Assembly (NCBI RefSeq): GCF_900108955.1
Contig: NZ_FNYA01000001.1
Location: 124,001-188,000, forward strand
From: Flavobacterium terrigena
GTDB taxonomy: Bacteria; Bacteroidota; Bacteroidia; Flavobacteriales; Flavobacteriaceae
Length of the DNA: 64,000 bases
Reading direction: 5' to 3'
Under the pieces are notes generated by a model. The model ran no database searches and had not been told where the DNA came from. It saw nothing but the letters and a program-made list of their open reading frames with translations. Positions 18,037-27,072 of this stretch are shown here, in pieces; position 1 is the first letter of the stretch; every line of letters begins with the position of its first letter. Position numbers and translations under genes: made by a program.

Positions 18037-19563
18037 TTATTTTTCAGAAACTTGCTCAAACAACATTTCTACTAAAACTTTATCACGTTTATATATATCT
18101 GGGAAGAAAAATGCATTGCCAGATGTATCAGCCCAAGCAGTGAAATAAACAATGTATACAGGTAACTGTTTTATTAACGGATACATTTTTTGAGTGTTGT
18201 GCTGCATTGCATCAATAGTTTGTTGCTCCGTCCAGCCGTAGTTTTCCTGCATCAATATAACAGCCAGTTCACAAGCTTTTTCAACTCTAATGCAACCATG
18301 ACTAAAGGCTCTTTTTTCTTCATTAAAAAGTGTTTTTTGAGGAGTATCATGCAAATAGATGTTATTAGAATTAGGAAAAATGAATTTAACTCGACCTAAT
18401 GCATTATTATCTCCAGGTTTCTGTCTGACCTTTCCATTAGACCATTCCATTTGGTGTTGTTTTAAGTAGTTTGGGTTCTTTTTTATTGCTGGTAAAATTT
18501 CATTTTTCAAAATACTTGAAGGAACATTCCAGTAAGGATTGAATATTATTTGTTTTAGTATTCCTGAAAAAACAACAGTTTTATTCATTTCCTTTCCTAC
18601 TACTACTTTTGAGCTAAATACTAATTCATTATTTTTAAAATAAAACAGCATAAAAGAAGGAATATTTACAGCTATATAGTTTATTTCATGTTCTGGATTG
18701 ATCCAGCGACATCTTTCCATATTTACTGCAATACTTTCAATTCTTTCTTTTACAGAAACATTTAAAGATGTTAGTAAAGCATTATTTATACTTGAATTCG
18801 GAATCATTCCGTGGTGTTCTTGATACATTATTATAGCCTTTTCTAACTCTTTTTCATATAATTTTGATTTTGAATCATTCGTTAAGTATCCCTCGATGAA
18901 AAGCCTGTGACGTATATCTTTAATTAAATCGCTAACGTCATTTGGTTTTACTTCTTCTTTGATTTCATGAGGTATTGAATCCCATCCGCCAGCCAAATCA
19001 ATTTTACTATATTTTTGAAGTGCGGATTTTAATTGATAGTATTGATTAAAAAGTAGTTTTTTTTCAGGTATTAAATTTTCTTTACTGTCCGAAGTTAAAG
19101 TAAGCGATGTAATATAATTTTCTCTTTTACGAGGAAGTTTCCAACCTGTTTTTATGCTTTTATCAATACTTAAGCCATTAAAAACCTTATCGATATAGTA
19201 ATAATAAAGGCACGTTAAAAGGATGTCATCTTGCTTTTTAGGTATCATCTTCTTTGAAACCTTAAAGAGTTTGTCAATTTCTTCCTGATAAGGAATTTCT
19301 TTAGGCAAACCTTCTTCACCAATTTTACAAGTTGCATTATACATAAGAACAGCAAACTCAGAGGTCTGATTTTCTTTGTACCAAAAAAAAGAATTATGAT
19401 TCTTATATAATTCTTTTACTTCATCCTCATATAAAATATAAGCTTTGTGAGTTCTAAAAAAATTATTTATAGAAACAACATCTATTTCTTTTGAAGAAAT
19501 GTCTTGAGATAACACTGAATTGGCATAAAAGGAAATAATAATTAAAAAACAGTAGATTTTCAT
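18037..19563 (-). CDS. L,D-transpeptidase (YcbB-like) family protein
   Basis: A 508-aa periplasmic peptidoglycan cross-linking enzyme. It has a signal peptide (1-19, ending VLSQ), a helical N-terminal domain, a peptidoglycan-binding-like segment (about 235-265, YEKELEKAIIMYQEHHG) and a C-terminal YkuD domain. The catalytic motif is SHGCIRV (Cys about 425), preceded by the substrate His in YLHDTPQ. It would make 3-3 peptide bridges that bypass penicillin-binding proteins. It is convergent with the OsmC pseudogene and follows hsp20 on the same strand, but the terminator at 19641-19670 separates the two. No FNR-like box is seen before it. Confidence 0.9.
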   Translation of the reverse strand: MKIYCFLIIISFYANSVLSQDISSKEIDVVSINNFFRTHKAYILYEDEVKELYKNHNSFFWYKENQTSEFAVLMYNATCKIGEEGLPKEIPYQEEIDKLFKVSKKMIPKKQDDILLTCLYYYYIDKVFNGLSIDKSIKTGWKLPRKRENYITSLTLTSDSKENLIPEKKLLFNQYYQLKSALQKYSKIDLAGGWDSIPHEIKEEVKPNDVSDLIKDIRHRLFIEGYLTNDSKSKLYEKELEKAIIMYQEHHGMIPNSSINNALLTSLNVSVKERIESIAVNMERCRWINPEHEINYIAVNIPSFMLFYFKNNELVFSSKVVVGKEMNKTVVFSGILKQIIFNPYWNVPSSILKNEILPAIKKNPNYLKQHQMEWSNGKVRQKPGDNNALGRVKFIFPNSNNIYLHDTPQKTLFNEEKRAFSHGCIRVEKACELAVILMQENYGWTEQQTIDAMQHNTQKMYPLIKQLPVYIVYFTAWADTSGNAFFFPDIYKRDKVLVEMLFEQVSEK

Positions 19564-19640
19564 TTTTAAAACTTTAATGTGATTAATTCAAAATCAAAAA
19601 AGCAATTAACTTGTTGCTTTTATATATACTGAATAGTATT

Positions 19641-19670
19641 AAAAAAAGCCTACAATTGCAGGCTTTTTTT
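19641..19670 (-). terminator. Terminator of hsp20
   Basis: An 11-bp stem (AAAAAAAGCCT / AGGCTTTTTTT) closes a short palindromic loop. It lies 16 bp after the hsp20 stop and could work in both directions because of its A and T flanks. Confidence 0.85.
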
Positions 19671-19685
19671 CAATTTTGAAACCAA

Positions 19686-20147
19686 TTATGATACTTTTAT
19701 CTGTTTAACTGGTTCTTGAATACTAAGTTCGCTTTTAGGAAGTTTAAGTTTTAATACTCCATTTTCATACTTAGCATCAATTTTGTCTGTAAGTAAATTA
19801 TCTGGCAAAGCAAAAGTGCGATGAAGAGAACTATATGAGAACTCTTTTGAAAGATAGTTTTCATCTTCTGTTTTGGTTTCTTCTTCTTTTTCGGCACTTA
19901 TTGTTAAAATACCATTTTTCATTTCGATCTTAAAATCTTTTTTATCAAGTCCGGGTTCTGCTAACTCGATTTTAAACTCTTTTTTGTTTTCAACAATATT
20001 TGCTTCAGGCAAAATATTTTTGAAATTTAAATTAGGAAAACTACCTTCCAAATCAATTAAAAATCGATCTGTATTAAAAAAATCGTCGATGAATTTAGGG
20101 AATAATCTTCCGTTTCCGTTTCTTGTTCTTGTTGCTAATTGAGTCAT
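19686..20147 (-). CDS. Hsp20/alpha-crystallin small heat-shock protein
   Basis: A 153-aa cytoplasmic holdase chaperone. The N-terminus (RNGNGRLFPKFIDDFFNTD) is followed by an alpha-crystallin domain (about 45-140) with the pattern ELAEPGLDKKDFKIEMKNG and the C-terminal YENGVLKLKLPK. The anchor I-x-I/V-like tail (LSIQEPVKQIKVS) is present. Two FNR-like boxes and a perfect -7 box lie just upstream (20186-20250), so it should respond to the same signal as the universal stress gene. In many low-oxygen regulons small heat-shock proteins behave this way. Confidence 0.95.
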   Translation of the reverse strand: MTQLATRTRNGNGRLFPKFIDDFFNTDRFLIDLEGSFPNLNFKNILPEANIVENKKEFKIELAEPGLDKKDFKIEMKNGILTISAEKEEETKTEDENYLSKEFSYSSLHRTFALPDNLLTDKIDAKYENGVLKLKLPKSELSIQEPVKQIKVS

Positions 20148-20185
20148 AATGATTATATTTAAAAATTAAACAATAATTTATATGT

Positions 20186-20250
20186 CAAATTTAGCTTATT
20201 ATTAGAGCGTAGTAAATGATTGGAATCAAATCCAAAGTTGATTTATATCA
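20186..20250 (-). promoter_or_regulatory. Tandem FNR-like boxes and -7 box of hsp20
   Basis: Minus-strand promoter. TGATTGGAATCA at 20217-20228 is centred 33 bp, and TGATTTATATCA at 20239-20250 is centred 55 bp, upstream of a perfect TAAATTTG box (20186-20193). The distal site extends to TTGATTTATATCAA, an exact match to the FNR consensus TTGAT-N4-ATCAA. The 22-bp tandem spacing equals that of the universal stress promoter. Confidence 0.8.
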
Positions 20251-20298
20251 AGTAATTAACTTTCAAAATCTAAATAAAAAGGAGAATGCTTTTTTATT

Positions 20299-21348
20299 TT
20301 AATTTCTTAAACTACTTAACTTTTGTAAATTTAGAAGTATAATTTCGTTACGACTTTTGTCGATTAATCCTTCATTATCAAATTCAGTCAAAGTACGACT
20401 AACCGTTTCAGGTGCAGTTCCAGATAAATTAGCCAATTCGTTTCGAGTCAGATTAATATTATTGCCATTTATACAATGTTGTTTCTGAAAATTTAATAAT
20501 GATTCCGCAATTCTTTTACGAACAGAAGAATAAGCCATTTGTAGTAATTGTTCTTCTTTCTCAACAATTTCATTAGAAAGTATTTTAATGAATTTGCTTG
20601 CCACATCTGGATATTGACTGATTAATTTTTCAATTTCATTTATAGAAAAAATACTGAGAATACAATCTTCAATCGCAATTGCATTATCTATATAATTTTC
20701 AGACAAAAAAATCATGTGAACACCAACAAATTCATCAACATTATATATTTTAGTGGTAAGTTCTCGCCCATCATCAGCAATTTTGGTGGTTTTAATTTTC
20801 CCTTTGTGAATTAGATAGATGTTTGTAGCTTTATCACCTTGATAATAAAGCACCTGTTTTTTTCGTACTGTTCTTAATTTTCGCTCTTCAATGATTTTGT
20901 TTAATTCGGGTAATCCATTAGAGGAAGTTACTAACTGCTCAATCTTATTTATTGTTTTACTGTAAAATTCTTCTTGTTGTTTTTTCTTCTTTAAACGAGT
21001 TTCAACTGCATTTAATAATTCTACATCATCAAATGGCTTTATTAAATAATCATCAGCACCCATTTCCATCCCTTTGCGTAAGTCTTGTTTTTGTGCTTTT
21101 GCAGTAATAAATATAAAAGGAATAGCATTGGTTTGTGAATATTTACTTAACATAAAGAGTACACCATAACCATCTAATTCATCCATCAAAATATCACACA
21201 AAATAATATCAGGCTCAATTTTTAAAGCCATTTCAACACCTATTTTTCCATTCAAAGCAGAATAAACCTTATAACCAGCAAGTTCCAAAATTTCAGAAAT
21301 ATTATCTCTCATTTCAAAATTGTCTTCGATAACTAATATTTTATCCAT
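20299..21348 (-). CDS. Receiver-CRP/FNR hybrid transcription regulator
   Basis: A 349-aa regulator that joins a response-regulator receiver to a CRP/FNR module. The receiver (1-120) has the acidic pair ED, the phospho-acceptor in IILCDILMD (Asp52), FITAKAQ and YLIKPFDD. A coiled linker leads to a cyclic-nucleotide-binding-like beta roll (about 165-270) without an FNR-type N-terminal Cys cluster, and then a CRP-type HTH (LTRNELANLSGTAPETVSRT). It is therefore controlled by phosphorylation and perhaps a ligand rather than an iron-sulfur cluster. It is the obvious candidate to bind the FNR-like boxes that surround it from 16.4 to 38.7 kb. The PAS kinases at 23264 and 39295 are possible partners. 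Confidence 0.92.
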   Translation of the reverse strand: MDKILVIEDNFEMRDNISEILELAGYKVYSALNGKIGVEMALKIEPDIILCDILMDELDGYGVLFMLSKYSQTNAIPFIFITAKAQKQDLRKGMEMGADDYLIKPFDDVELLNAVETRLKKKKQQEEFYSKTINKIEQLVTSSNGLPELNKIIEERKLRTVRKKQVLYYQGDKATNIYLIHKGKIKTTKIADDGRELTTKIYNVDEFVGVHMIFLSENYIDNAIAIEDCILSIFSINEIEKLISQYPDVASKFIKILSNEIVEKEEQLLQMAYSSVRKRIAESLLNFQKQHCINGNNINLTRNELANLSGTAPETVSRTLTEFDNEGLIDKSRNEIILLNLQKLSSLRN

Positions 21349-21550
21349 AATTATGAGATTTACAATAGTAAACTTTTCTTTTTAAAATCAGTTATGAGTC
21401 AAGATTTTCATTATACTATTTTGTTTGATGACTTATTACAAATTTAACAAAAAAACAATATAAGTCACTATAAAACAGTTGTTTGGTAAGTAATAAATGT
21501 TAAAACAATCATAATCCAAAATTAAACTTGCCGTATATCATTTTTTACAA

Positions 21551-21593
21551 TGATTTGTATCATTATTTCACCTCATAAAGAGTAATACATTTA
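21551..21593 (+). promoter_or_regulatory. FNR-like box and -7 box of the BON gene
   Basis: In the 310-bp gap 21349-21659 TGATTTGTATCA (21551-21562) lies with its centre 33 bp before TACATTTA (21586-21593), a 7/8 match to TAnnTTTG. A degenerate second box may lie 22 bp further upstream (near 21529-21540, right half ATCA only). The leader is about 60 nt. The rest of the gap is AT-rich with no other feature I can support. Confidence 0.7.
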
Positions 21594-21659
21594 CAAAGAT
21601 TTTGAGTAACAACTATCCTATTTCTGGTAGTTTTTTAATAACAAATAAAAATTTTAAAA

Positions 21660-22331
21660 ATGAAAAGTAATGAACAACTTCAAAAAGATGTGATGGATGC
21701 TCTTAAATGGGAACCACAACTTAATGCCACCGAAATTGGTGTGATAGTGCATGATGGGATTGTTTCCTTAACTGGCACTGTAGATAATTACAATAAGAAA
21801 ATAGCAGCTGAGGCAGCCGTTAAAGATGTTTCAGGAGTTAAAGCAGTTGTCGAAAAAATTGAAGTGAGATATCCAACTGCACTCACTAAAACAGATGATC
21901 AAATTGCAGCTGATGTTTTAAAATCATTGGAAAATCATTGGAATGTTCCAGATGAGAGAATAAAAGTAAAAGTAGAACATGCTTGGGTGACACTTACTGG
22001 TGATGTTTCATGGAACTATCAGCGAGATGCTGCGAAGCGTGCAATTGAAAATATTCCTGGAGTTAAAGGTGTGTCCAACAATATTTTAATACGTTCTCAA
22101 TATGTGAATGCACTTGAAAAAAGTATCATCGAAAAAGCCTTACGACGCCATTGGTCTATTAATGCTGATGATATTCATGTAGCTGTTAACGAGAATAGAG
22201 TTACATTAACAGGAAAGGTTAACTCTTTGTTTCAAAAAGAAGAGGCTGAAAAAATTGCATGGAAAACTCCCGGAGTTGTGTTTGTTGAAAATGACATTGT
22301 TATTGATTATAAATATGATTATGTAATTTAA
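21660..22331 (+). CDS. Three-domain BON protein
   Basis: A 223-aa protein made of three BON domains of about 70 residues, each with the pattern DVMDALKWEP..I.V.VHDGIVSLTGTV and ending IPGVKGV-type. Unlike OsmY it has no signal peptide (start MKSNEQLQKDVMDALKW), so it may be cytoplasmic. BON domains bind phospholipid or ligand and often occur in osmotic and envelope stress proteins. It has an FNR-like promoter and its own terminator, so it is a single-gene unit. A broken copy of its first domain is at 28900-29169. Confidence 0.9.
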   Translation: MKSNEQLQKDVMDALKWEPQLNATEIGVIVHDGIVSLTGTVDNYNKKIAAEAAVKDVSGVKAVVEKIEVRYPTALTKTDDQIAADVLKSLENHWNVPDERIKVKVEHAWVTLTGDVSWNYQRDAAKRAIENIPGVKGVSNNILIRSQYVNALEKSIIEKALRRHWSINADDIHVAVNENRVTLTGKVNSLFQKEEAEKIAWKTPGVVFVENDIVIDYKYDYVI

Positions 22332-22361
22332 AAAAATCGGGAGTAAACTCCCGATTTTTTT
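22330..22361 (+). terminator. Terminator of the BON gene
   Basis: A strong stem (AAAAAATCGGGAG / CTCCCGATTTTTT) with loop TAAA, starting at the BON stop codon. The T-run on the plus strand fits an intrinsic terminator. Confidence 0.9.
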
Positions 22362-22454
22362 AAATCTTAATATAGCTTGGAACTGTTGCCAACAAATGAC
22401 TGTTACAGTTTCTACTCAATAGTTTATGAAGAACTAATATAAAAATAATTGTCT

Positions 22455-23126
22455 ATGTGTTTTTCTGCCACTGCTAGTTTTAGTGCCGGAACGGTTCTTA
22501 CCGTGATAGCTTTTGCTTCCTTAAAAAGAACGACTAAACCTAAAGAGCGTTTTTTTGCTCTAATTCCTTTATTATTTGCGTTACAACAATTTGCAGAAGG
22601 GGTTTTATGGATTATTTTACCAAGTTCCGATTACACCCAATTAGAAAAAATATGCACTGGGCTCTTTATTATTATTGCTCAAATTGTATGGCCAATATGG
22701 GTTCCATTATCCATACAAAAGATTGAAAATAAAAAATTTTCAAGACAATTACTTACTTTTTTTACTGGTCTTGGGTTTATCATTTCTTTATGCTTAGCTT
22801 GGTGTTTTATCAATTACGAAGTAAAAGCAGAAATAGACGATTATCATATTTCCTATCATCAAATCTATCCTGATATTTTTAAAGGATACTTAGGCTATTT
22901 ATATGTTTTAGTAACTATTATTCCTCCATTTCTATCTAGTTTCAAGAGAATGTGGCTATTAGGTTTAGCTATTTTGATTTCATATTTGGTTACTAAAATA
23001 TTTTATGCCAATTATCTTATTTCGGTATGGTGCTTTTTTGCGGCAGGAATAAGTATAATTGTATATTTTGTATTGTCGGAAATAAAAGATAATGTAACTA
23101 GAATTTATTCAGAAGTGATAACTTAA
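22455..23126 (+). CDS. DUF6629-like membrane protein
   Basis: A 223-aa integral membrane protein beginning MCFSATASFSAGTVLTVIAF, the hallmark N-terminus of this family. Six to seven hydrophobic helices follow, with EGVLWI at the end of the second. An upstream in-frame TTG at 22449 is less likely as a start. No catalytic motif is visible and the role is unknown. It stands between the BON gene and the PAS kinase, 8 bp before the longest possible frame of the latter. Confidence 0.75.
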   Translation: MCFSATASFSAGTVLTVIAFASLKRTTKPKERFFALIPLLFALQQFAEGVLWIILPSSDYTQLEKICTGLFIIIAQIVWPIWVPLSIQKIENKKFSRQLLTFFTGLGFIISLCLAWCFINYEVKAEIDDYHISYHQIYPDIFKGYLGYLYVLVTIIPPFLSSFKRMWLLGLAILISYLVTKIFYANYLISVWCFFAAGISIIVYFVLSEIKDNVTRIYSEVIT

Positions 23127-23263
23127 CAGTAGTTATGTTTTATCTCAAAAAAAAATTCAATATCAACCTAGAAACCAAGCACTTAATTGTGTATTGTTAC
23201 TATTTTTATGGTTATAATAGAATAATTTACACTACTTTTAATAATAATTTATCCAAAATAAAG

Positions 23264-24790
23264 ATGAACCCTAAAGAAAAAGCTGATTTCAAAGCCTTAT
23301 CCAATGACAATTATTATTATAAAACAGCTTTGGACGCAGGCAATATTGTAGCCATCACAGATGAAAAAGGAACGATACAATATGTCAATGATAATTTCTG
23401 TAAAATTTCAAAATACACCAAAGAAGAGTTGATTGGTCAAAACCATCGAATTATAAATTCCGGTTATCATCCTCATACTTTTTTTATAAATCTTTGGCAA
23501 ACTATTGGTCGTGGTATTATATGGAAAGGAGAAATAAAAAACAGAGCTAAAGACGGAACAATCTATTGGGTGGATACGACGATAGTTCCTTTTTTAAACG
23601 AAAAAAAGAAACCCTATAAATATCTTGCTATCCGGTCTGATATTACAGAAAGAAAACTAGGTATTGAGGCGCTCAAAAAAAGTGAAGAACGATACAGAGA
23701 TATATTTTCTAATGCATTGGTGCCTATTCTTACAATGGATGCAACTACTTCAAAAGTTACGGAAGTCAACAACCCTGGAGTAGCGTTATTTGGGTATGAA
23801 TCTAAAGACGATTTAATTAAAAACTTTGATTTAAAAACTCATTATGTTCATCCAATAGAGTTTAAAAAAAATATACTCATTATATTTGAAAATGGGGAAT
23901 TAAGAAAGACACAACACATGAAAAAAAAAGATGGTAGTCTTTTTTGGTGTAGTACTTTTATTAAATTAAATGCAGAAAAAACAACAATACAAATTATCTT
24001 ATTAGACGTAACTTCACAAATTGCCTTTCAAGAAGAACTTGAGACCCAAGTAACTCAAAGAACATTAGAACTTTCTGATTCTCTAACAAGGGAAAAAGAA
24101 TTAAACGATATGAAATCTGAATTTGTAGGGTTTGCATCCCATGAATTCCGAACTCCTTTGGCAACTATTTTATCTAGTGCTTCGATATTAAAAAAACATA
24201 CTGAAGATAGTAATCAGGAAAATATATCAAAACACCTCAATAGAATTACCTCATCAGTCAATCATCTTACCGCAATATTAAATGACTTTTTAACGTTAGA
24301 AAAACTTCGAAAAGGATTTGTAGATTTTGAAATAAATGAATTTAATTTTTCAGACTTTATGAAAGAAACTATTAATGAGTTTGAAGAATTAGCAAAAATC
24401 AATAAACAAATTATTAGTTATTCTCATAGTGGTGAATTAAATGTCAGTCAGTCGGTTAAAATATTAAAAAACATATTATTGAATCTTCTCTCTAATGCCA
24501 GTAAATATTCTGAAAATGGGAAAAAAATTATTATTTCTACAAGTATAAATGAAACAACAATAACTATCAATATTCAAGATCATGGCATAGGAATACCATT
24601 AAAAGATCAAAAGAAATTATTTACTGAATTTTACCGTGCAAGTAATGCTAGGAATATTCAAGGTACTGGTTTAGGACTAGTAATTGTAAAAAATTATGTA
24701 ACCTTAATTGAAGGGTCTATTAGCTTCACTAGTGAGGTAAATAAAGGAACTGAATTTACTCTTTCAATTCCAAGATACCATTCAGAGTAG
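23264..24790 (+). CDS. PAS-domain sensor histidine kinase
   Basis: A 508-aa soluble sensor kinase from the ATG at 23264 (MNPKEKADFKALS). An upstream in-frame ATG at 23135 would add 43 residues that do not resemble any domain. Two PAS domains (about 20-130 and 145-255) come before HisKA with the phospho-His in FASHEFRTPLATIL, and HATPase_c with N box LLNLLSNASKYS and G boxes DHGIGIP and GTGLGLVIVKNY. The first PAS has GTIQYVNDNF and the AIRSDITERK exit typical of redox or oxygen-type PAS folds. No receiver is attached. It may phosphorylate the receiver-CRP regulator at 20299-21348, which is inference from proximity. Confidence 0.9.
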   Translation: MNPKEKADFKALSNDNYYYKTALDAGNIVAITDEKGTIQYVNDNFCKISKYTKEELIGQNHRIINSGYHPHTFFINLWQTIGRGIIWKGEIKNRAKDGTIYWVDTTIVPFLNEKKKPYKYLAIRSDITERKLGIEALKKSEERYRDIFSNALVPILTMDATTSKVTEVNNPGVALFGYESKDDLIKNFDLKTHYVHPIEFKKNILIIFENGELRKTQHMKKKDGSLFWCSTFIKLNAEKTTIQIILLDVTSQIAFQEELETQVTQRTLELSDSLTREKELNDMKSEFVGFASHEFRTPLATILSSASILKKHTEDSNQENISKHLNRITSSVNHLTAILNDFLTLEKLRKGFVDFEINEFNFSDFMKETINEFEELAKINKQIISYSHSGELNVSQSVKILKNILLNLLSNASKYSENGKKIIISTSINETTITINIQDHGIGIPLKDQKKLFTEFYRASNARNIQGTGLGLVIVKNYVTLIEGSISFTSEVNKGTEFTLSIPRYHSE

Positions 24791-24806
24791 TTGTAATAAA
24801 TAAGTT

Positions 24807-25193
24807 TTATCTGTACAACGGACTAGAAAAATAGTTAAAAAGGTATCTGTTTCTTTGGTTTAAAGTCATTTTTCCGGTTTGTTTTAAATAAATTCTGATT
24901 TTAACAAAGCGATGGTCTTCAGACAATTTATTAAATAATTCTTTTTTAGCATCAGTTGGTCCGAAGAGAAGTACTTTATCATACTTTGAAATGATAGATG
25001 TTATTTTTTTGAAATAATCTGCTTTGCATTGATCAGCAATTAAATGTAAGTGTTTTTCTCCTCTTTCCTTAGACTTAAGTTTTGATTTGAATTTTGATTC
25101 TATTGTCTCTATCTCATGTGTATTTTCTGAAAATTCCATGATACGTGCTGATGAATAATCCATCCAAACACCGAGTTTTTTTGTTGTGGCCAT
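24807..25193 (-). CDS. Small eRF1-like (baeRF/host-attachment-like) protein
   Basis: A 128-aa protein, MATTKKLGVWMDYSSARIME, with a central KVLLFGPTDAKKELFNKL motif. The N-terminal WMDYSSARI and LLFGPTDAK recall the minimal eRF1 domain-2/3-like proteins that are widespread beside stress genes and are sometimes called host-attachment or translational-machinery proteins. The assignment is by motif memory, so the family is tentative and the role unknown. It is the last gene of the five-gene run 28839-24807 and follows mlaD by 28 bp. Confidence 0.55.
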   Translation of the reverse strand: MATTKKLGVWMDYSSARIMEFSENTHEIETIESKFKSKLKSKERGEKHLHLIADQCKADYFKKITSIISKYDKVLLFGPTDAKKELFNKLSEDHRFVKIRIYLKQTGKMTLNQRNRYLFNYFSSPLYR

Positions 25194-25221
25194 GGTTATT
25201 AAAATTTAATAATATCAGTAT

Positions 25222-26274
25222 TTATTCTTTTCTTTCTTTTTTATTTTTTTTCTTAAAATAGCTTTTCAATAAAAAATTGTCCTTAGCTGCCTCTTCAAGT
25301 TCTTTAAACTCTTCGACTCTTTTTTCAATATTAATTAAAGTCGAATCGAGTGATTTTGCCAATTTTGGATTGTTTATTAGTTTAGATAAAACCGTTTCGT
25401 CATTATTTATTTTTGATGTGAATTTCACTAATTCATTGGAGCTAATTTCCAAATTGCGTATCGTTTTGTTAAAAGCAGGAACAATTGTATCGTTGTATAA
25501 AATTTGAGATATCATATTATTTTTATCATTTAATTTAGTTGTTAAACTACTAATATCATCTGAGCTTTTTTGCAAATTATAAATACTTTTTTCCAAACTA
25601 TTTGCCCAATCTTTATCGGTAAAAGCTTTGTCAATAACTCCATTTTTGTCATTCAATTTAGGTGTAAATTCTGCAATTTCAGTAACACTCACTTTAAGGT
25701 TACTGATAATATTGTCTATTTTGAACGCAAAATCTTGATTCGTCAATATTTTATAAAGTAGCCCATTTTTATCATTCATCTTATTACTAAATTGAACGAA
25801 TTGATCGGTAATTATTTTTGCATTATCGGCACTTACTTTAACACTAGACAAAATGTCTTCAATTTCAATTACTTTGAAAGAAGCTATAATATCATTATCA
25901 TTTACCATGGTATTAGAAGTAGTTCCTGGCGTTATAATAAGCACTTTGTCGCCAACTAAACCATCAGAACCTATACTAGCAATAGCATCAGTTTTAATGT
26001 ATTGCTGCACATCTTTTCTAATGAGTAATTTTACTAAAACTAATGAGTCTGAAATGAAATCAATTTTGTTAACTGTTCCAATATTAATACCCGAAAGTCT
26101 AACATTACTGCCTTGTTTTAACCCACTAACATCTTTAAATTCAGATCGCAAAACAAAGTTGGAACCAAATAAATTTCTGTTTAACCCAATAAAATATATG
26201 GTTACAGCAAAAAGCAGTACTCCTAAAGTGATAAAAACACCTAATTTCCAATTTCCTGATGATTCGTTACTCAT
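25222..26274 (-). CDS. mlaD: MlaD/MCE-domain substrate-binding protein
   Basis: A 350-aa protein with one N-terminal membrane helix (about 12-28), an MCE domain (about 36-115, including VRLSGINIGTVNKIDF) and a long helical tail. The tail has four copies of a unit of about 45 residues marked by KLNDKNG-like motifs (FSNKMNDKNG, TPKLNDKNG, TTKLNDKNN, TSKINNDE). It anchors the lipid-shuttling complex in the inner membrane and passes phospholipid across the periplasm. It is cotranscribed with MlaF and MlaE homologues. Confidence 0.92.
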   Translation of the reverse strand: MSNESSGNWKLGVFITLGVLLFAVTIYFIGLNRNLFGSNFVLRSEFKDVSGLKQGSNVRLSGINIGTVNKIDFISDSLVLVKLLIRKDVQQYIKTDAIASIGSDGLVGDKVLIITPGTTSNTMVNDNDIIASFKVIEIEDILSSVKVSADNAKIITDQFVQFSNKMNDKNGLLYKILTNQDFAFKIDNIISNLKVSVTEIAEFTPKLNDKNGVIDKAFTDKDWANSLEKSIYNLQKSSDDISSLTTKLNDKNNMISQILYNDTIVPAFNKTIRNLEISSNELVKFTSKINNDETVLSKLINNPKLAKSLDSTLINIEKRVEEFKELEEAAKDNFLLKSYFKKKNKKERKE

Positions 26275-26286
26275 AATTTATCTAAC

Positions 26287-27066
26287 TTATTTTTCAAAAA
26301 AGGATTTTACCCAATTATCTGTATTATTTTCAATTTCATTAAAACTGCCTTCAGTTTTAATGATTCCATCTTTAAGAATAATAATTCTATCACCCGTATA
26401 TTTTGCACAAGTTAAATCGTGAGTTATGATGATTGAAGTGGTATTATATTTTAATTTTATGCTTTGTATGAGTTCAATAATTTCCCGAGCAGTTATTGTG
26501 TCTAAACCAGCTGTTGGTTCATCATAAATTATAATTTCAGGTTTATTTATTAAAGCTCTTGCTAACCCTATTCTTTTTCTCATTCCACCAGATAATTCTG
26601 CTGGCATTTTATCAATGGCTTCTTCAAGCCCTACATTTTTTAATGCTTCTATAATAGCGAGATTTACTTCATTTTCTTCTAAGTTTTTATTGTTGTGTTG
26701 CAACGTAAAAGCCAAATTTTTCTTTACAGTCATAGAATCATATAAAGCTCCGTTTTGAAATAGAAATCCTATTTTCATTCTGATTTGATTAAGATCATGT
26801 TCATTTAGCTTTGTAATATCATTACCCATTACTATTATTTCGCCTTTGTCAACCTTAGTTAGTCCAACTAAACATTTAACAGCAACCGATTTACCTGAAC
26901 CCGATCTACCCAATATTACAAGATTTTCACCTTTGTTAATAGAAAAGCTAATTCCGTTTAACACTTTATTGTCGCCATAGGATTTGTAAACATTTTTAAA
27001 TGTTATTAAAGGCTCATTTATTGCAGACTTCTCGTGAGTGAGTAAAGAATTTTCTTTTAGTTTCAT
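26287..27066 (-). CDS. mlaF: MlaF-like ABC transporter ATPase
   Basis: A 259-aa ATPase with Walker A LGRSGSGKS, Q-loop GFLFQNGALYDSMTV, signature LSGGMRKRIGLARAL and Walker B IIIYDEPTAGLD, and the His switch in IITHD. The QNGALYDSMTV wording and its position between mlaE and mlaD identify the Mla lipid-transport type. It powers lipid movement between the membranes. Spacing is 6 bp to the permease gene and 12 bp to mlaD, so one operon. Confidence 0.93.
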   Translation of the reverse strand: MKLKENSLLTHEKSAINEPLITFKNVYKSYGDNKVLNGISFSINKGENLVILGRSGSGKSVAVKCLVGLTKVDKGEIIVMGNDITKLNEHDLNQIRMKIGFLFQNGALYDSMTVKKNLAFTLQHNNKNLEENEVNLAIIEALKNVGLEEAIDKMPAELSGGMRKRIGLARALINKPEIIIYDEPTAGLDTITAREIIELIQSIKLKYNTTSIIITHDLTCAKYTGDRIIILKDGIIKTEGSFNEIENNTDNWVKSFFEK

Positions 27067-27072
27067 AATAAA

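Noticed and set aside
19873..20142. Long open frame on the plus strand opposite hsp20
   Set aside because: It mirrors the codon pattern of hsp20 and shows no family features or promoter of its own.
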